A DNA stretch of 64,000 nt, taken from NCBI GenBank assembly GCA_014656495.1, contig BNCN01000012.1:176233-240232 (forward strand), written 5' to 3'. Positions 52,757 through 61,826 of the stretch are shown one piece after another. The position numbers were made by a program, and so were the translations under genes. This DNA is from Comamonas sp. KCTC 72670 (GTDB lineage: Bacteria > Myxococcota > Myxococcia > Myxococcales > Myxococcaceae). The notes under the pieces are model-generated. The model had not been told where the DNA came from, made no database searches, and saw nothing but the letters and a program-made list of their open reading frames with translations. Within the stretch, counting starts at the first letter, position 1. The number at the start of each line of letters is the position of its first letter.

Positions 52757-52950
52757 CGGGTCTTCGGCAGGTTTTCGGACTCGCAGGCGCGGGTGCCCAG
52801 GGCACCCACCTACTCGCCGTCGCTTCCCAGCCCACCCGGGCCAGTGCTCGTCGTGACGGCTTTCGTTCCTGCTCACCGCTGCGGGGCAGTCCCGGATTCA
52901 CACCGGGTTCCCTTGAGTCGCCGTGGAATCACAGCGACACCGAGGACGCC
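52757..52950 (-). promoter_or_regulatory. Cobalamin riboswitch 1
   Basis: Read on the minus strand, the segment contains the B12-box region GGGAACCCGGTGTGAATCC, then CCCCGCAGCGGTGAGCAGG in the expected core, and closes with GAGTCCGAAAACCTGCCG near 52765-52785. Its 3' end is about 150 bp before the lipoprotein start at 52603. The length (about 190 nt) and order of motifs are those of an adenosylcobalamin-type riboswitch. It lies just after the btuC stop. Confidence 0.9.
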
Positions 52951-52979
52951 GGCGGGGATATGGCGGGTGACAGCCATTG

Positions 52980-54065
52980 TCAATGACTGGTGCCCAGGCG
53001 CACCCGCCGCCGCAGCAGCGCGAGGAACAGCGGCCCCCCGAGCAACGCCGTGACAACGCCCACGGGAGGCTCCGCGCCAAAGAGGGGGAAAGCCAGCCGC
53101 GCCAGCAAGTCCGACAGCACCAGGAAAGCCGCGCCGCCCAGCGCGGACAACGGCACCAGCAGGCGCTGGTCCGGGCCAAACGCCAGCCGCAGGAGATGCG
53201 GCACGATGAGGCCCACGAAGCCAATCAAGCCCGTCAGCGCCACCGCGCCCGCGACGCTCGCGCTGGAGGCCAGGAGCAACCAACGGCGGGTCGCCGCCAC
53301 GGGCACGCCCAGGGACGCCGCGTCATCGTCGCCCAACGACAACAGATTCAACCGTGCGGAGAGCACCCACATGACGCCAATCGCGACCGCCTGGAGCAGC
53401 GCGGAGAGCACCAGCGTGGCGCCGCGCTCGTAGCCCAGCGCGCCCGCGAGCCAGTAGAGGATTTCTCCCAGCCGGTCGGGGTCGGACAGCGTCTTCACCA
53501 AGGTGATGGCCGCGGACGCGAACGCGTTGAAGACGACGCCCGTGAGCAGCGCCGCGTAAGGAGCGCGCGACGCGGGGCCTCGGCTGGCGGACAGGACGAA
53601 GAGGATGGCGGCCCCCGCGCCCAGGAAGGAGCACAGCGCGGGCGCGGAGAGGCGGGACAGGGCGCCGCCCAATCCGGGCGCCACCTCGCCCACGGTGGCA
53701 AGCCCCACCGCGAGCGCCAACGTCGCGCCCAGCGCGGCCCCCCCAGAGACACCGAGCACGAACGGATCCGCGAGCGGGTTGCGCAACAACCCCTGAAGCG
53801 TCGCGCCGGATGCGGCCAGCCCCGCGCCGACGATGGCGCCCAGGAGCGCGCGCGGCAGCCGCAACGACCAGAAGATGACGGCATCGGTGGAGTCCGGCTC
53901 CGTCAACGCGGCGGTGAGGGAGATGGACTGCTCGCCGAAGCGCACCGCCACGGCCAGACAGGCCGCCGCCAGCACGAAGGACCCCGCGAACAACCCCACC
54001 GCGCGCGAGGCCCGAAACCCTCCCGCCCCAGCCTGTGCCCGTCGTGATGCCGCCGCTTCGCTCAC
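52980..54065 (-). CDS. btuC: Cobalamin ABC transporter permease BtuC
   Basis: 361 residues from a GTG (54063-54065) overlapping the btuF stop. It has about ten hydrophobic helices and the FecCD/BtuC signature: SLRLPRALLGAIVGAGLAASGATLQGLLRNPLADPFVLG near the N-terminus and LTGLIGFVGLIVPHLLRL near the C-terminus. It forms the inner-membrane channel. Its stop precedes riboswitch 1 by about 30 bp, so readthrough from the upstream operon may be affected by that RNA. Confidence 0.92.
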   Translation of the reverse strand: MSEAAASRRAQAGAGGFRASRAVGLFAGSFVLAAACLAVAVRFGEQSISLTAALTEPDSTDAVIFWSLRLPRALLGAIVGAGLAASGATLQGLLRNPLADPFVLGVSGGAALGATLALAVGLATVGEVAPGLGGALSRLSAPALCSFLGAGAAILFVLSASRGPASRAPYAALLTGVVFNAFASAAITLVKTLSDPDRLGEILYWLAGALGYERGATLVLSALLQAVAIGVMWVLSARLNLLSLGDDDAASLGVPVAATRRWLLLASSASVAGAVALTGLIGFVGLIVPHLLRLAFGPDQRLLVPLSALGGAAFLVLSDLLARLAFPLFGAEPPVGVVTALLGGPLFLALLRRRVRLGTSH

Positions 54066-54967
54066 GGCGCGCCCTTCCCCGCTCCCCCCGGATGCAGCAG
54101 CCGGAAGAGCTCCTCCAACCCACGGCCCAGCGTAGGCCCCGGTTGCAAGAGCGCCATGGACGGAAGGTCCACCCAGCGCGCGCCGGACAGTCCTGGGAGC
54201 GCCCGCAGCTTGTCCTTGCCCACGTCCACGTCCGCCGCGTCCACCACGACGGTGGCCCGGGCACGGACCACGCGCTCCACCGAGTACACCGGATAGGCCG
54301 AGCCCGCGTCCGCCGCCACGTTGATGCCGCCCGCGTCCCGCAGCAGCTCGTCCGCGAAGGAGCCAGGGCCCGCGACCACGAGCGGCTCGAAGCCATAGAC
54401 GAACAACACGCGCGGCGCGGGCAGCTTCTTCGCCGCCTCCCGGATGCGCGCGCGCGTCGCCTCGATGTCGGACACGATGGCGTCGGCTTCCGTCTCCTTG
54501 CCGAGCGCCTGCCCCACCGCACGGAGGGCCGCGAGGACGTCCGGCACGGAGTGCAGCGGAAGGAGCAGCACGGGCACGCCCAGCTCCGCCATCTTCTCCA
54601 CCGGGCGCTGGTTGCCCGGCCCCGGCTGCACCAGGAGCAGGTCCGGCTTGAGCGCCACCACCGCCTCGACCGACGGGTCCGTGAAGCCGCCCACGCGCGG
54701 CAACTTCGCCACTGCCTTCGCCTCGTCGAAGCGGGACACCCCCACCAGCGTGCTCCCCGCCCCCAACGACAGCACCATCTCCGACAAGGAAGGCGCCAGC
54801 GTCACCACCCGCCGCACCTTCGCCGGTGCGGGCGGCCCCAACGTCCGGAGGCTCGAGCTGGAGGCCTTCTCCGCGGCCTCCACGGTTCCAGCGAACAGGC
54901 ACAGCGCCGCGAGGAGCAGCACGGAGACGCCGGAGCGCGAGCGGGAAGTCATGTTCATCGGCATCAT
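54062..54967 (-). CDS. btuF: Cobalamin-binding periplasmic protein BtuF
   Basis: 301 residues from the ATG at 54965-54967; ATGs at codons 2, 4 and 6 are alternatives. The signal peptide ends near GTVEA. The class III binding-protein fold is shown by VVTLAPSLSEMVLSLGAGSTLVGVS and KPDLLLVQPG, the usual BtuF/FecB hinge pattern. It overlaps btuC by 4 bp and follows the propeller lipoprotein by 13 bp. The riboswitch and the TonB receptor upstream make cobalamin the likely ligand. Confidence 0.9.
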   Translation of the reverse strand: MMPMNMTSRSRSGVSVLLLAALCLFAGTVEAAEKASSSSLRTLGPPAPAKVRRVVTLAPSLSEMVLSLGAGSTLVGVSRFDEAKAVAKLPRVGGFTDPSVEAVVALKPDLLLVQPGPGNQRPVEKMAELGVPVLLLPLHSVPDVLAALRAVGQALGKETEADAIVSDIEATRARIREAAKKLPAPRVLFVYGFEPLVVAGPGSFADELLRDAGGINVAADAGSAYPVYSVERVVRARATVVVDAADVDVGKDKLRALPGLSGARWVDLPSMALLQPGPTLGRGLEELFRLLHPGGAGKGAP

Positions 54968-54980
54968 GGTGCGCGCATCC

Positions 54981-56597
54981 TCAGTTCAGGGCGGTGACGT
55001 CAATGGCGTTGGACACGGGCCGGCGGGGGTCCACCGGGCACGCCTCCAACGCGGGGCCCACGGCCTGCGGGGAAGAGAAGCCACGCCGCTCCACCAGCCG
55101 GCCATCCTCCACCGCCACCACGAAGACCCGGCCCGCGTTCGTGTCCGCCAGATACACCGCGCCTTGCGACACGGCGAAGCGGCTGGCCACGGAGATGTTG
55201 CACCCCGGCGTCCCAGGCTCACATCCCACCCGGAGCGCATACGCAGCCACGGGCGCGTCCTCCTTCACCAACACCAGGCCCGACGCACGCACGGCGCTGG
55301 CGCTGTGGCCGTTGGCTTCGTCGTATTCGGACTCTCCGAGGCAGGCCACCACGAGCTGGTCACCCACCGCCTCCACGTAACCCGCGTTGAGGCAATCCGT
55401 CGCGCCCAGGTCGATGGCGCTCACGCTCCCATCCGCCGGGTTGATTTTCGCGAGCATGCCCGGGCCGTTGGGCCGGTAGCCGTTGTAGGGGTTCAGGTTG
55501 GTGAGGGCCACGTAGACGCCCGTGGACGTCGCCGCGACGGAGTACGGCAACGGCAACACCGTGCCGCCGTCGAAGGGCTTCAGGTCCAAGCCTGTGAGCG
55601 AAATCGTGTCCACCTTGCGCGGCTGCTCGGGGTTGGAGATGTCCACGCGGGCCACGGCATTGCCGAACTGGAACATGGACCCGCCCGTGCCGAACAACGG
55701 GACATACAGCGTGGTGCCCCACTTCGCGAGCGCCTGTGGGCTGGTGTTCGCCCCCAGGTGCACCTGCGTCACGGTGCGAAGCCCCAGGCCCGCGCCCTGG
55801 GCGGGGCCCTCGCGCTTGAGCACCTGCAAGGTGTTGTTCACCGAGTCCACGACGTAGACATAGGGCGGATCCACCAGGATGTCGTTGGGCGAGCCCGCCA
55901 CGCCGCCCAGGGAGTCCTCCTCCACCACCGTCCCCAGCGCGCCCGCCGGCGTCTGAAGCAGCTTGGACGCGGTGGCATCCGCCGCGAGCACGTAGCCGTC
56001 CCACGAAGCGAGCGACTGCACGCCCGAGCCGAACTGACGGCGAGGCCCGAGCCGGTCCGTCCCCGCCTGGATGCCCACGAGCTGCCCGTTGGTGTAGCAG
56101 GCCGCCACCACGTCGTAGCCGCAACGGCCCTCGTGACAGGACTGCACGTCCGGGCACACGTTGCCGCAGGCACCACAGTTCAGCACGTCCGCGCGAATAT
56201 CCACGCACGCGTCGCCGCAGCGCAGGCTCCCCTCGGAGCACCCTTCGCGGCACACGCCGGCTTCACACACGAGCCCGGCGGCGCAGGCGTTGCCACAGGC
56301 CCCGCAGTTCGCGACGTCGCTCGCCGTGGCCACGCAGGCGCCATCACACGACTCCGTCCCCGGGCGGCACCCGCAGGCGCCGGCCTGACACGTCTGACCA
56401 TCGCCGCACGCATTGCCACAGGCGCCGCAGTTCGCGGCGTCGCCGCTCACGTCCACGCAGGCGTCGCCGCAGACGGACAGGCCCGACGTGCACACGGCGC
56501 CCTGCTCCGGACATCCGGTGAGGAACAGCGCCGCGGTGACAGCCAGCAGCAGCGCGCGAAGGAGCGGCTCAGGGGACGGGGGATGCGGGCGAGGCAT
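54981..56597 (-). CDS. Cys-rich, propeller-like surface lipoprotein (BtuG-like in concept)
   Basis: 538 residues from the ATG at 56595-56597, overlapping the btuB stop by 29 bp. Lipobox LTGC. Residues 36-160 hold three Stig1/MopE-like cysteine repeats (CGDACVDVSGDAANCGACGN, then CVATASDVANCGACGNACA and CVDIRADVLNCGACGNVC). The rest has repeated strand blocks (GYVLAADATASKLLQT, YVYVVDSVNNTLQVL, TTLYVPLFG, VYVALTNLNPYNG, QLVVACLGE, AVYLADTNAGRVFVV), as in a YncE-type beta-propeller. BtuG of Bacteroides is a propeller lipoprotein that captures B12 on the surface and hands it to BtuB. The adjacent btuB suggests an analogous role here, with different sequence. Confidence 0.7.
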   Translation of the reverse strand: MPRPHPPSPEPLLRALLLAVTAALFLTGCPEQGAVCTSGLSVCGDACVDVSGDAANCGACGNACGDGQTCQAGACGCRPGTESCDGACVATASDVANCGACGNACAAGLVCEAGVCREGCSEGSLRCGDACVDIRADVLNCGACGNVCPDVQSCHEGRCGYDVVAACYTNGQLVGIQAGTDRLGPRRQFGSGVQSLASWDGYVLAADATASKLLQTPAGALGTVVEEDSLGGVAGSPNDILVDPPYVYVVDSVNNTLQVLKREGPAQGAGLGLRTVTQVHLGANTSPQALAKWGTTLYVPLFGTGGSMFQFGNAVARVDISNPEQPRKVDTISLTGLDLKPFDGGTVLPLPYSVAATSTGVYVALTNLNPYNGYRPNGPGMLAKINPADGSVSAIDLGATDCLNAGYVEAVGDQLVVACLGESEYDEANGHSASAVRASGLVLVKEDAPVAAYALRVGCEPGTPGCNISVASRFAVSQGAVYLADTNAGRVFVVAVEDGRLVERRGFSSPQAVGPALEACPVDPRRPVSNAIDVTALN

Positions 56598-58701
56598 GGG
56601 GCTCCTGAGGGGACGTGGCGGTGGAGGAAGCGCCCGGTTCGAGCGCCATGGCGAGCGTCACGTAGACAGCGCGCCCGGGCAGCGGGAAGCCGGTGAAGTC
56701 GAAGGTCCGCACATCGAGGAGGTTCTTCAGCTCGACGGACACGGTGACCTCGGGTTTGTGGAGGAAGGTGCTGGACGCGCCCGCGCTCACCAGCGTGCGC
56801 GACGGCAAATCCAGCGAGCCCGTGCGGTTGACGCGCTGCACGGATTGGTAGAGCACCTCCGCGCGGGCATTGAGCCAGTCGGGCCCCGCGCGCACGCGCC
56901 CCACCCACTTGTGCCGGGGACGGTAGGGCAGGTCCTTGCCGAAGAAGCGCGGGTCTCCATAGCGGTTCTCCGTGCGCAGCCACGTGTAGCCGGTGCTGGC
57001 CAGGAGCCACGGGAAGGGCCGCGCCTCACCTTCCAGCTCCAGGCCCCAGACCCGGGCCGTGTCGAAGTTGTAGGGGCGCGCCATCAGCGGCGGGTACAGC
57101 TCATAGGCGATGAGATTCTCATACAGCGCCGCGAAGCCCCCGGCGGTGACGCTCCAGCGCGGCGTCTCGTCCTCGTCGCTCACCCGCCCCGAGCGCCACA
57201 TCACCGCAGCGTCCATGTAGAGCGCACGCTCGGGCTTCAGCCCCGGGTTGGGCAGCAGCGTGCCCTGACGGATGTACAGCTCCAGGAAGGAGGGCGCGCG
57301 GTGGGACTGGCCCGCGTTGGCGCGCAGCCCGAAGCCCCGCCCCAGCTCCACGGAGGCGCCCAGCTTCGGCGACAGCAGCCAGTAGGGCCCCACCCGCTCC
57401 AGCCGCATCGCGGGCACCACGTCCAGCACGCCGTCGAAGAGGCGCAGCTCGTCCATGGCCATGACGCTCGCGCGCCACCACGCGGCGGCTTGTGAGTTCT
57501 CCGCTTGCGTGACGTTCTCACCCGACGTCGCCACGGTGACGGTCAGCGACTGGTGCTCGCCCAGCGGCCTGCGTCCCTCCAGCTCCACACCGCCCACCGA
57601 GTGCCGCTGCGCGCCGCCCGCGCCTGGGATTCGGCCCGTCACCTCCAGCGCGTCACGCCGGAAGAAGCCTCGCGCGCTGCCCTGCCCCACCCCATCGAGC
57701 ACTCCGGACCAACGCAGCCCCAAGGCCAACCGGCCCAGCCCCTGGTCTCCGGTGGACTGGGGGTTCTGCACCGTGCCCGGGATGGCGCGCTCCTCCACGG
57801 ACAGCTCCGCGAGCGCGTCCAACCGTGAGCCCCCCGCCAGCCGTCGCCGGTAGCGCAGCAGCGCGCCGCCGCCTTGCGCGTTGTTGCGCGCGCGGCGCTC
57901 GGAGACCTGGGGATTGCCATCCACGGCCGGGAGGTCGTCCACGTCGTAGGCGAAGTCGCCATCCGAACGCCCCCCGTGCACCAGCACCAGCGCCTGTCCA
58001 CCGAGCAGCGGCCCCGTGGCGGCCACGTGCCCCAGCGCCGTGTTCCAGCTCCCGTAGGTGACTTCGCCGCTGGTGCGCAGGCTCGGCCCGGGCGCGCGGG
58101 TGATGATGTTCACCGCGCCGCCGAGTCCCCCCGAGCCATACCGCGCGCCCGCGCCACCTCGGAGGACCTCGAAGCGCTCCACCAACGCGGAGGGGATGAG
58201 CGACAGGTCCGACAGGCCGCCCGCGCCGTTGAGCGGAATGCCGTCCAGGAACACGAGCACGCCGTTGGAGGACGCGCCTCGCACCACCAGGCTCTTGCTC
58301 TGTCCGTACCCGCCGGAGTCCTGCACCGCGAGCCCCACCGAGCCCACGAGCAGCTCCGCGGTGTCGCGCGCCTCACCGGCCCGCTCGCGCGCGTCGATGA
58401 CGGTGATGGCGCCCGTGGGGTCCCTGCGCTCGGGCGATTCGGGAGGGGGCGGTGTCCGCCCGCGAACCACGGTGGTGCGCGTGGGAGCGGCGTCAGCGCT
58501 GGAGTCATCGACCGAGGGCGTGGCTTCGGGCGCTGGCGAGTCCTCCACCAGCGACGCAGTCGGCACCGGAGACTCGGGCGCTTCCTGGGCGCCATCCATG
58601 GCCACGGTCGGGACCGCGGCCTCGGAAGGCTGCGCCCTGACGGGACGGGACAGGCTGAGCACCAGGCACACGACACGCCCGGCGAGGAAGGTCCACCGCA
58701 T
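56569..58701 (-). CDS. btuB: TonB-dependent cobalamin receptor BtuB
   Basis: 710 residues from the ATG at 58699-58701, behind GGAAGGCGGAGC. The signal peptide is followed by an Ala/Pro-rich stretch of about 100 residues and the plug domain (GAITVIDARERAG, SLVVRGASSNGVLVFLDGIPLNG, GGLGGAVNIITR). A 22-strand barrel follows, with the C-terminal segment GRAVYVTLAMAL and an extra 20-residue Ser/Pro tail. Plug and barrel are typical of BtuB-like receptors. The cobalamin riboswitch upstream and btuFC downstream support a B12 substrate. Confidence 0.9.
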   Translation of the reverse strand: MRWTFLAGRVVCLVLSLSRPVRAQPSEAAVPTVAMDGAQEAPESPVPTASLVEDSPAPEATPSVDDSSADAAPTRTTVVRGRTPPPPESPERRDPTGAITVIDARERAGEARDTAELLVGSVGLAVQDSGGYGQSKSLVVRGASSNGVLVFLDGIPLNGAGGLSDLSLIPSALVERFEVLRGGAGARYGSGGLGGAVNIITRAPGPSLRTSGEVTYGSWNTALGHVAATGPLLGGQALVLVHGGRSDGDFAYDVDDLPAVDGNPQVSERRARNNAQGGGALLRYRRRLAGGSRLDALAELSVEERAIPGTVQNPQSTGDQGLGRLALGLRWSGVLDGVGQGSARGFFRRDALEVTGRIPGAGGAQRHSVGGVELEGRRPLGEHQSLTVTVATSGENVTQAENSQAAAWWRASVMAMDELRLFDGVLDVVPAMRLERVGPYWLLSPKLGASVELGRGFGLRANAGQSHRAPSFLELYIRQGTLLPNPGLKPERALYMDAAVMWRSGRVSDEDETPRWSVTAGGFAALYENLIAYELYPPLMARPYNFDTARVWGLELEGEARPFPWLLASTGYTWLRTENRYGDPRFFGKDLPYRPRHKWVGRVRAGPDWLNARAEVLYQSVQRVNRTGSLDLPSRTLVSAGASSTFLHKPEVTVSVELKNLLDVRTFDFTGFPLPGRAVYVTLAMALEPGASSTATSPQEPHASPASPVP

Positions 58702-58776
58702 GCTCCGCCTTCCGCTCCCTCCGACGAAGAGAGAAGGCCAACCGCCCGGGCCCACGAAAGGCTCGGCCGCACCCCT

Positions 58777-58970
58777 GGGCAGGTCTCCTGGCTGACGGAC
58801 TCTGGCGGCTGACACACGCTGCGTCATGCCAGAAGAGGACTTCCGCCTTCCCCCGGACGCAGCCGGAGTGGCGACAAACCGAAGCCCCCGGCCCTGACCT
58901 CAGGGCTGCCCGTTCACAGTGGCGGGACCGCGCCGGACTCGCACCGGCTTCCCTCTTGAAAGCCCGACAT
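58777..58970 (-). promoter_or_regulatory. Cobalamin riboswitch 2
   Basis: On the minus strand the RNA shows GGGAAGCCGGTGCGAGTCCG, then GTCCCGCCACTGTG, and ends with GAGTCCGTCAGCCAGGAGAC, all textbook adenosylcobalamin-riboswitch motifs. The 3' end (58777) is about 75 bp before the btuB start codon, so it can control translation or termination of the transport operon. Confidence 0.95.
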
Positions 58971-59001
58971 GGGCACCCAAGGGCGCGCCCTTTGTAGGAG
59001 G

Positions 59002-59475
59002 TCACCTCCGGCGGGTCAAGCGCACCGGGGACGGTGTCCAGGACGCACGCACGGACTGCTCGGCCGCATACGTCTGGAGGAACACGAGCTCCACGTTGCC
59101 CACCGTGAGCCGCGAACGGCACAGCAGCGGCGCGGGGCGGCCCGGCAGAATCAGCACGCCGTCCTGGTACGTCCCCCGCTCACTCTCCAGGTCCGTCACA
59201 CTCCACAGCCCCGTGTGCGGCTCCCGGCGGAAACGGGCATGCAGGCGCGACACGGAGGGCTCGGCCAGGACGAGGTCGCACTCCGCGCCACGACCCAGCG
59301 TCACCTCGGACGCGGCGGGGTTCAGGCGCGGGCGAAGCTCCAACACGAGGGGCTCCGTGACGCGCGGCCTCGGACCGCCCACCCGGGAGCCTGGAGGCGT
59401 GGGCTCCCACAACAACACGGGCCAGCTCCCATCGCGCGTCCGCGTGTCGCACTGCGCCGTCTTGGACACGCGCAC
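59002..59475 (-). CDS. FHA-domain protein
   Basis: 157 residues if started at the GTG at 59473-59475; a second GTG at 59467-59469 is also possible, and the ribosome-binding site AGGGAA fits that one better. An FHA domain (about 55-135) has VTLGRGAECDLVL, SVSRLHARF and ESERGTYQDG, with the phosphothreonine-binding Arg and Ser in place. Nothing else is attached, so it is a stand-alone phosphopeptide-binding adaptor, probably for one of the Ser/Thr kinases. It is read toward riboswitch 2 but ends before it. Confidence 0.75.
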   Translation of the reverse strand: MRVSKTAQCDTRTRDGSWPVLLWEPTPPGSRVGGPRPRVTEPLVLELRPRLNPAASEVTLGRGAECDLVLAEPSVSRLHARFRREPHTGLWSVTDLESERGTYQDGVLILPGRPAPLLCRSRLTVGNVELVFLQTYAAEQSVRASWTPSPVRLTRRR

Positions 59476-59591
59476 CTTCCCTGTCGAATCCGAATGGACG
59501 CGCGCAACATGGGCATGCGGTTCCCGTCCCGCCAGCCCCTCGGACGCTCGAATTCGATGCGGAGACGCGTGGGACGTACACCCACTCGCGG

Positions 59592-59858
59592 CTACGGGGC
59601 GCCGGGTGTCCCCGCGTCCTCACACGCCACGCCCGAGTCGGACTCCGTCCCCGTGGGCTCGCAGTCCGGAGGAACGTCCCCGGGCGCCCACCACAAGCCG
59701 TCCGCTTCGAGCAGGGCCTCGTCATCCTCGGAGGAGAAGGAGCCCGTCCCGGCATCCGTGCCCCGGAGCTTCGCCACCGGGTCCTCGACAGCGCAACCGG
59801 CGCCCCAGGCCAGCAGTGACACGACGAGCAGGTGCTTCACGGTGCGGCTCATCGGCAT
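59592..59858 (-). CDS. Small acidic lipoprotein
   Basis: 88 residues (start at 59858, or two codons later). Lipobox WGAGC follows a short hydrophobic stretch. The mature part is rich in Asp, Glu, Gly and Thr, with three further Cys residues, and ends GVACEDAGTPGAP. I recognise no family. The gap of 7 bp to the stop of the barrel-like gene suggests an operon with it. Confidence 0.5.
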   Translation of the reverse strand: MPMSRTVKHLLVVSLLAWGAGCAVEDPVAKLRGTDAGTGSFSSEDDEALLEADGLWWAPGDVPPDCEPTGTESDSGVACEDAGTPGAP

Positions 59859-59865
59859 CCACCTT

Positions 59866-60522
59866 TCACGGGAAGACCACCAGCGCGACGTTCAACCGAG
59901 GGCGCACGGCCCAACCCTCGCGGAGCGGGTCGAACCCATTCGAATCCACGAAGCCGAAGATGGGACGGCCGACGACGATGTCCATCGCCAGCGAGCTCTC
60001 CACCCCGAAGTACCGCGAGAAGCGCCAGCGCAGGGAGGTGTCCGGTCCCGTCATCAACGCGGGGTGGATGCGAGGGCCCGCCGGGTCCACGCCGCCGACG
60101 AGCGCATGGGCGGACCGCATGAAGACGAGGAGCCCCGCCCCGGCCCCCACGCTCCACCGCCACGCGCCGTCACTCAGCAGCGGCGTATCGAGCCCGAAGC
60201 TCAAGGCGTACTGATCCAGCCGAACCTCGGTGCGGTCGTCCACGAGGCTCCTCGGGAGCCCCGCAATGAACTGGAAGCGGAAGCGCAGCCGGGGGAACTC
60301 CCACCCGGAGCCGATCATCCAGCCCTGATAGCCCAGGGTGCTGTACCCATCGAGCGAGGCCAGACCGCCCGCCAGCAACTGCCACTGCACCGACTGTGTG
60401 TCGTACGCCGGGGGCCTCTCCCGGGCCCGAGGCGCATCCCCGGCGTCCGCCGCGAACGAGGCAGAGCCCGCGAGGAGTCCTCCCAACACGCCGAGACGCA
60501 GCCAACCGGTGCCCGTTGCCAT
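59866..60522 (-). CDS. Exported barrel-like protein of unknown function
   Basis: 218 residues from the ATG at 60520-60522. The signal peptide ends around GSASFAAD. The mature part shows alternating polar/hydrophobic strands with aromatic girdles (LRFRFQFIAGL, RWSVGAGAGLLVFM, SLRWRFSRYFGVESSLAMDIVV, AVRPRLNVALVVFP), ending in a hydrophobic strand with a near-terminal Phe. This is what a small outer-membrane beta-barrel looks like, but I found no named family. It shares strand and order with the small lipoprotein gene. Confidence 0.5.
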   Translation of the reverse strand: MATGTGWLRLGVLGGLLAGSASFAADAGDAPRARERPPAYDTQSVQWQLLAGGLASLDGYSTLGYQGWMIGSGWEFPRLRFRFQFIAGLPRSLVDDRTEVRLDQYALSFGLDTPLLSDGAWRWSVGAGAGLLVFMRSAHALVGGVDPAGPRIHPALMTGPDTSLRWRFSRYFGVESSLAMDIVVGRPIFGFVDSNGFDPLREGWAVRPRLNVALVVFP

Positions 60523-60575
60523 GGCGCGGACGCTACCGCCCACCCAGCAAGGACGGAAGCCCCCCGCCCGGCCAC

Positions 60576-61826
60576 TCAACGGTTCGTTGCAGGAGCCGCG
60601 CGCAGCTCATGACTGACACGCTCGGCCTCTTGAAAGACGCGCAGCAGGTTGCCTCCGAGAATCTTGTGAATCTGCTCGCGGGTGTAGCCCCGGGCCACCA
60701 GGGCCTCGGTGATGCGCGGCAGGTCCGCCACCGAGTCGATGCCCTGGGGCGTGGCGTCGATGCCATCGAAGTCCGAGCCGAGCCCCACATGCGCGACCCC
60801 CGCCACCTTGGCGATGTGGTCGATGTGATTGATGAGCACCTCCAACGGCGGACGCTTCGCCTTCTCGACCCACACCGAGGTCTCCAGGAAGGTGGCTCGG
60901 AAGCGGGTGGCGGCGTCGGCGTTCGCATGCCGTGCCTCGACGGCGTCGAAGGCGGCCTTTCGTTCAGGGGCCATCGCGGCGTAGGCCTCTCGGAATTCGT
61001 CATCGATGAACGCGGCGTAGAAGTTCACCATCACCACGCCGCCGTTGGCCGCCACCGCCTTCAACATGGCATCCGTCATGTTGCGCGGATGGCTCGCCAA
61101 CGCCCGCGCGGAGGAATGCGAGGCGATGACTGGCGCCCGCGTCACCTTCATCACGTCGAAGAAGGTCGCGTCCGCGACGTGGGACACGTCCACCAGCATG
61201 CCCAGCCGGTTCATCTCCCGGACGACGTCGCGTCCGAAGTCCGTCAGGCCGCCATGGTGCTTCACCTTCGGGTCATCCAGGTCCCCGGAGGAGTCCGCCC
61301 AGCCGGTGGAGTTGGACCAGGTCAACGTCATGTACCGCACGCCCAGCCGGTAGAAGAGGCGGAGCACGCCCAGGTCGTCTTCAATCGCGTGCCCGCCCTC
61401 GACGCCCATCAAGGTGGCCAGCCGCTTCTTCTTTCCAGAGCGCGCGGCGACGATGTCCTTGGAGGACAGCGCGAGCACCATCTCCTCCGGATGACGCTCC
61501 ACCTGCTGAAGCACCGCGTCGATGAGGCGCAGCGCGCGGTGCGTGTACCGGCCCGAATGCTCCTGGGGCGAAACCCAGATGGAGAAAAACCCCGCGCCCA
61601 GGTTGCCCGCGCGAGCCCGGGCAAGGTCCACGTGGCCCACGCCCTCCGGCGACTTCGAGCCCAAGTCGAAGCCCTCGTCCAGCATCCGCAAGGGCGTGTC
61701 CAGGTGCGTGTCGATGATGAGCGCGGATTCGTGGATGGCGCGAGCCTTCGCGGACACCCCCGGAGGCTCGGCGGCGAGCACGGGCGCCCCCAGCAGACTC
61801 ACCGCGGCAAGGACGAAGCGCTTCAC
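60576..61826 (-). CDS. Membrane dipeptidase (peptidase M19)
   Basis: 416 residues from a GTG (61824-61826) with GGAGG well placed. The signal peptide is MKRFVLAAVSLLGAPVLAA. The M19 dizinc motifs are present: DTHLD near the N-terminus, a metal-bridging Glu in MGVEGGHA, the DVSH and SHSSAR segments, and the GSDFDG motif toward the C-terminus. M19 enzymes hydrolyse dipeptides, including some with D-residues. The signal places it in the periplasm or outside. Confidence 0.93.
   Translation of the reverse strand: MKRFVLAAVSLLGAPVLAAEPPGVSAKARAIHESALIIDTHLDTPLRMLDEGFDLGSKSPEGVGHVDLARARAGNLGAGFFSIWVSPQEHSGRYTHRALRLIDAVLQQVERHPEEMVLALSSKDIVAARSGKKKRLATLMGVEGGHAIEDDLGVLRLFYRLGVRYMTLTWSNSTGWADSSGDLDDPKVKHHGGLTDFGRDVVREMNRLGMLVDVSHVADATFFDVMKVTRAPVIASHSSARALASHPRNMTDAMLKAVAANGGVVMVNFYAAFIDDEFREAYAAMAPERKAAFDAVEARHANADAATRFRATFLETSVWVEKAKRPPLEVLINHIDHIAKVAGVAHVGLGSDFDGIDATPQGIDSVADLPRITEALVARGYTREQIHKILGGNLLRVFQEAERVSHELRAAPATNR

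Noticed and set aside
52757-52950. Small plus-strand gene in the riboswitch segment
   Set aside because: Short plus-strand frames exist, but the minus-strand cobalamin motif order explains the region.
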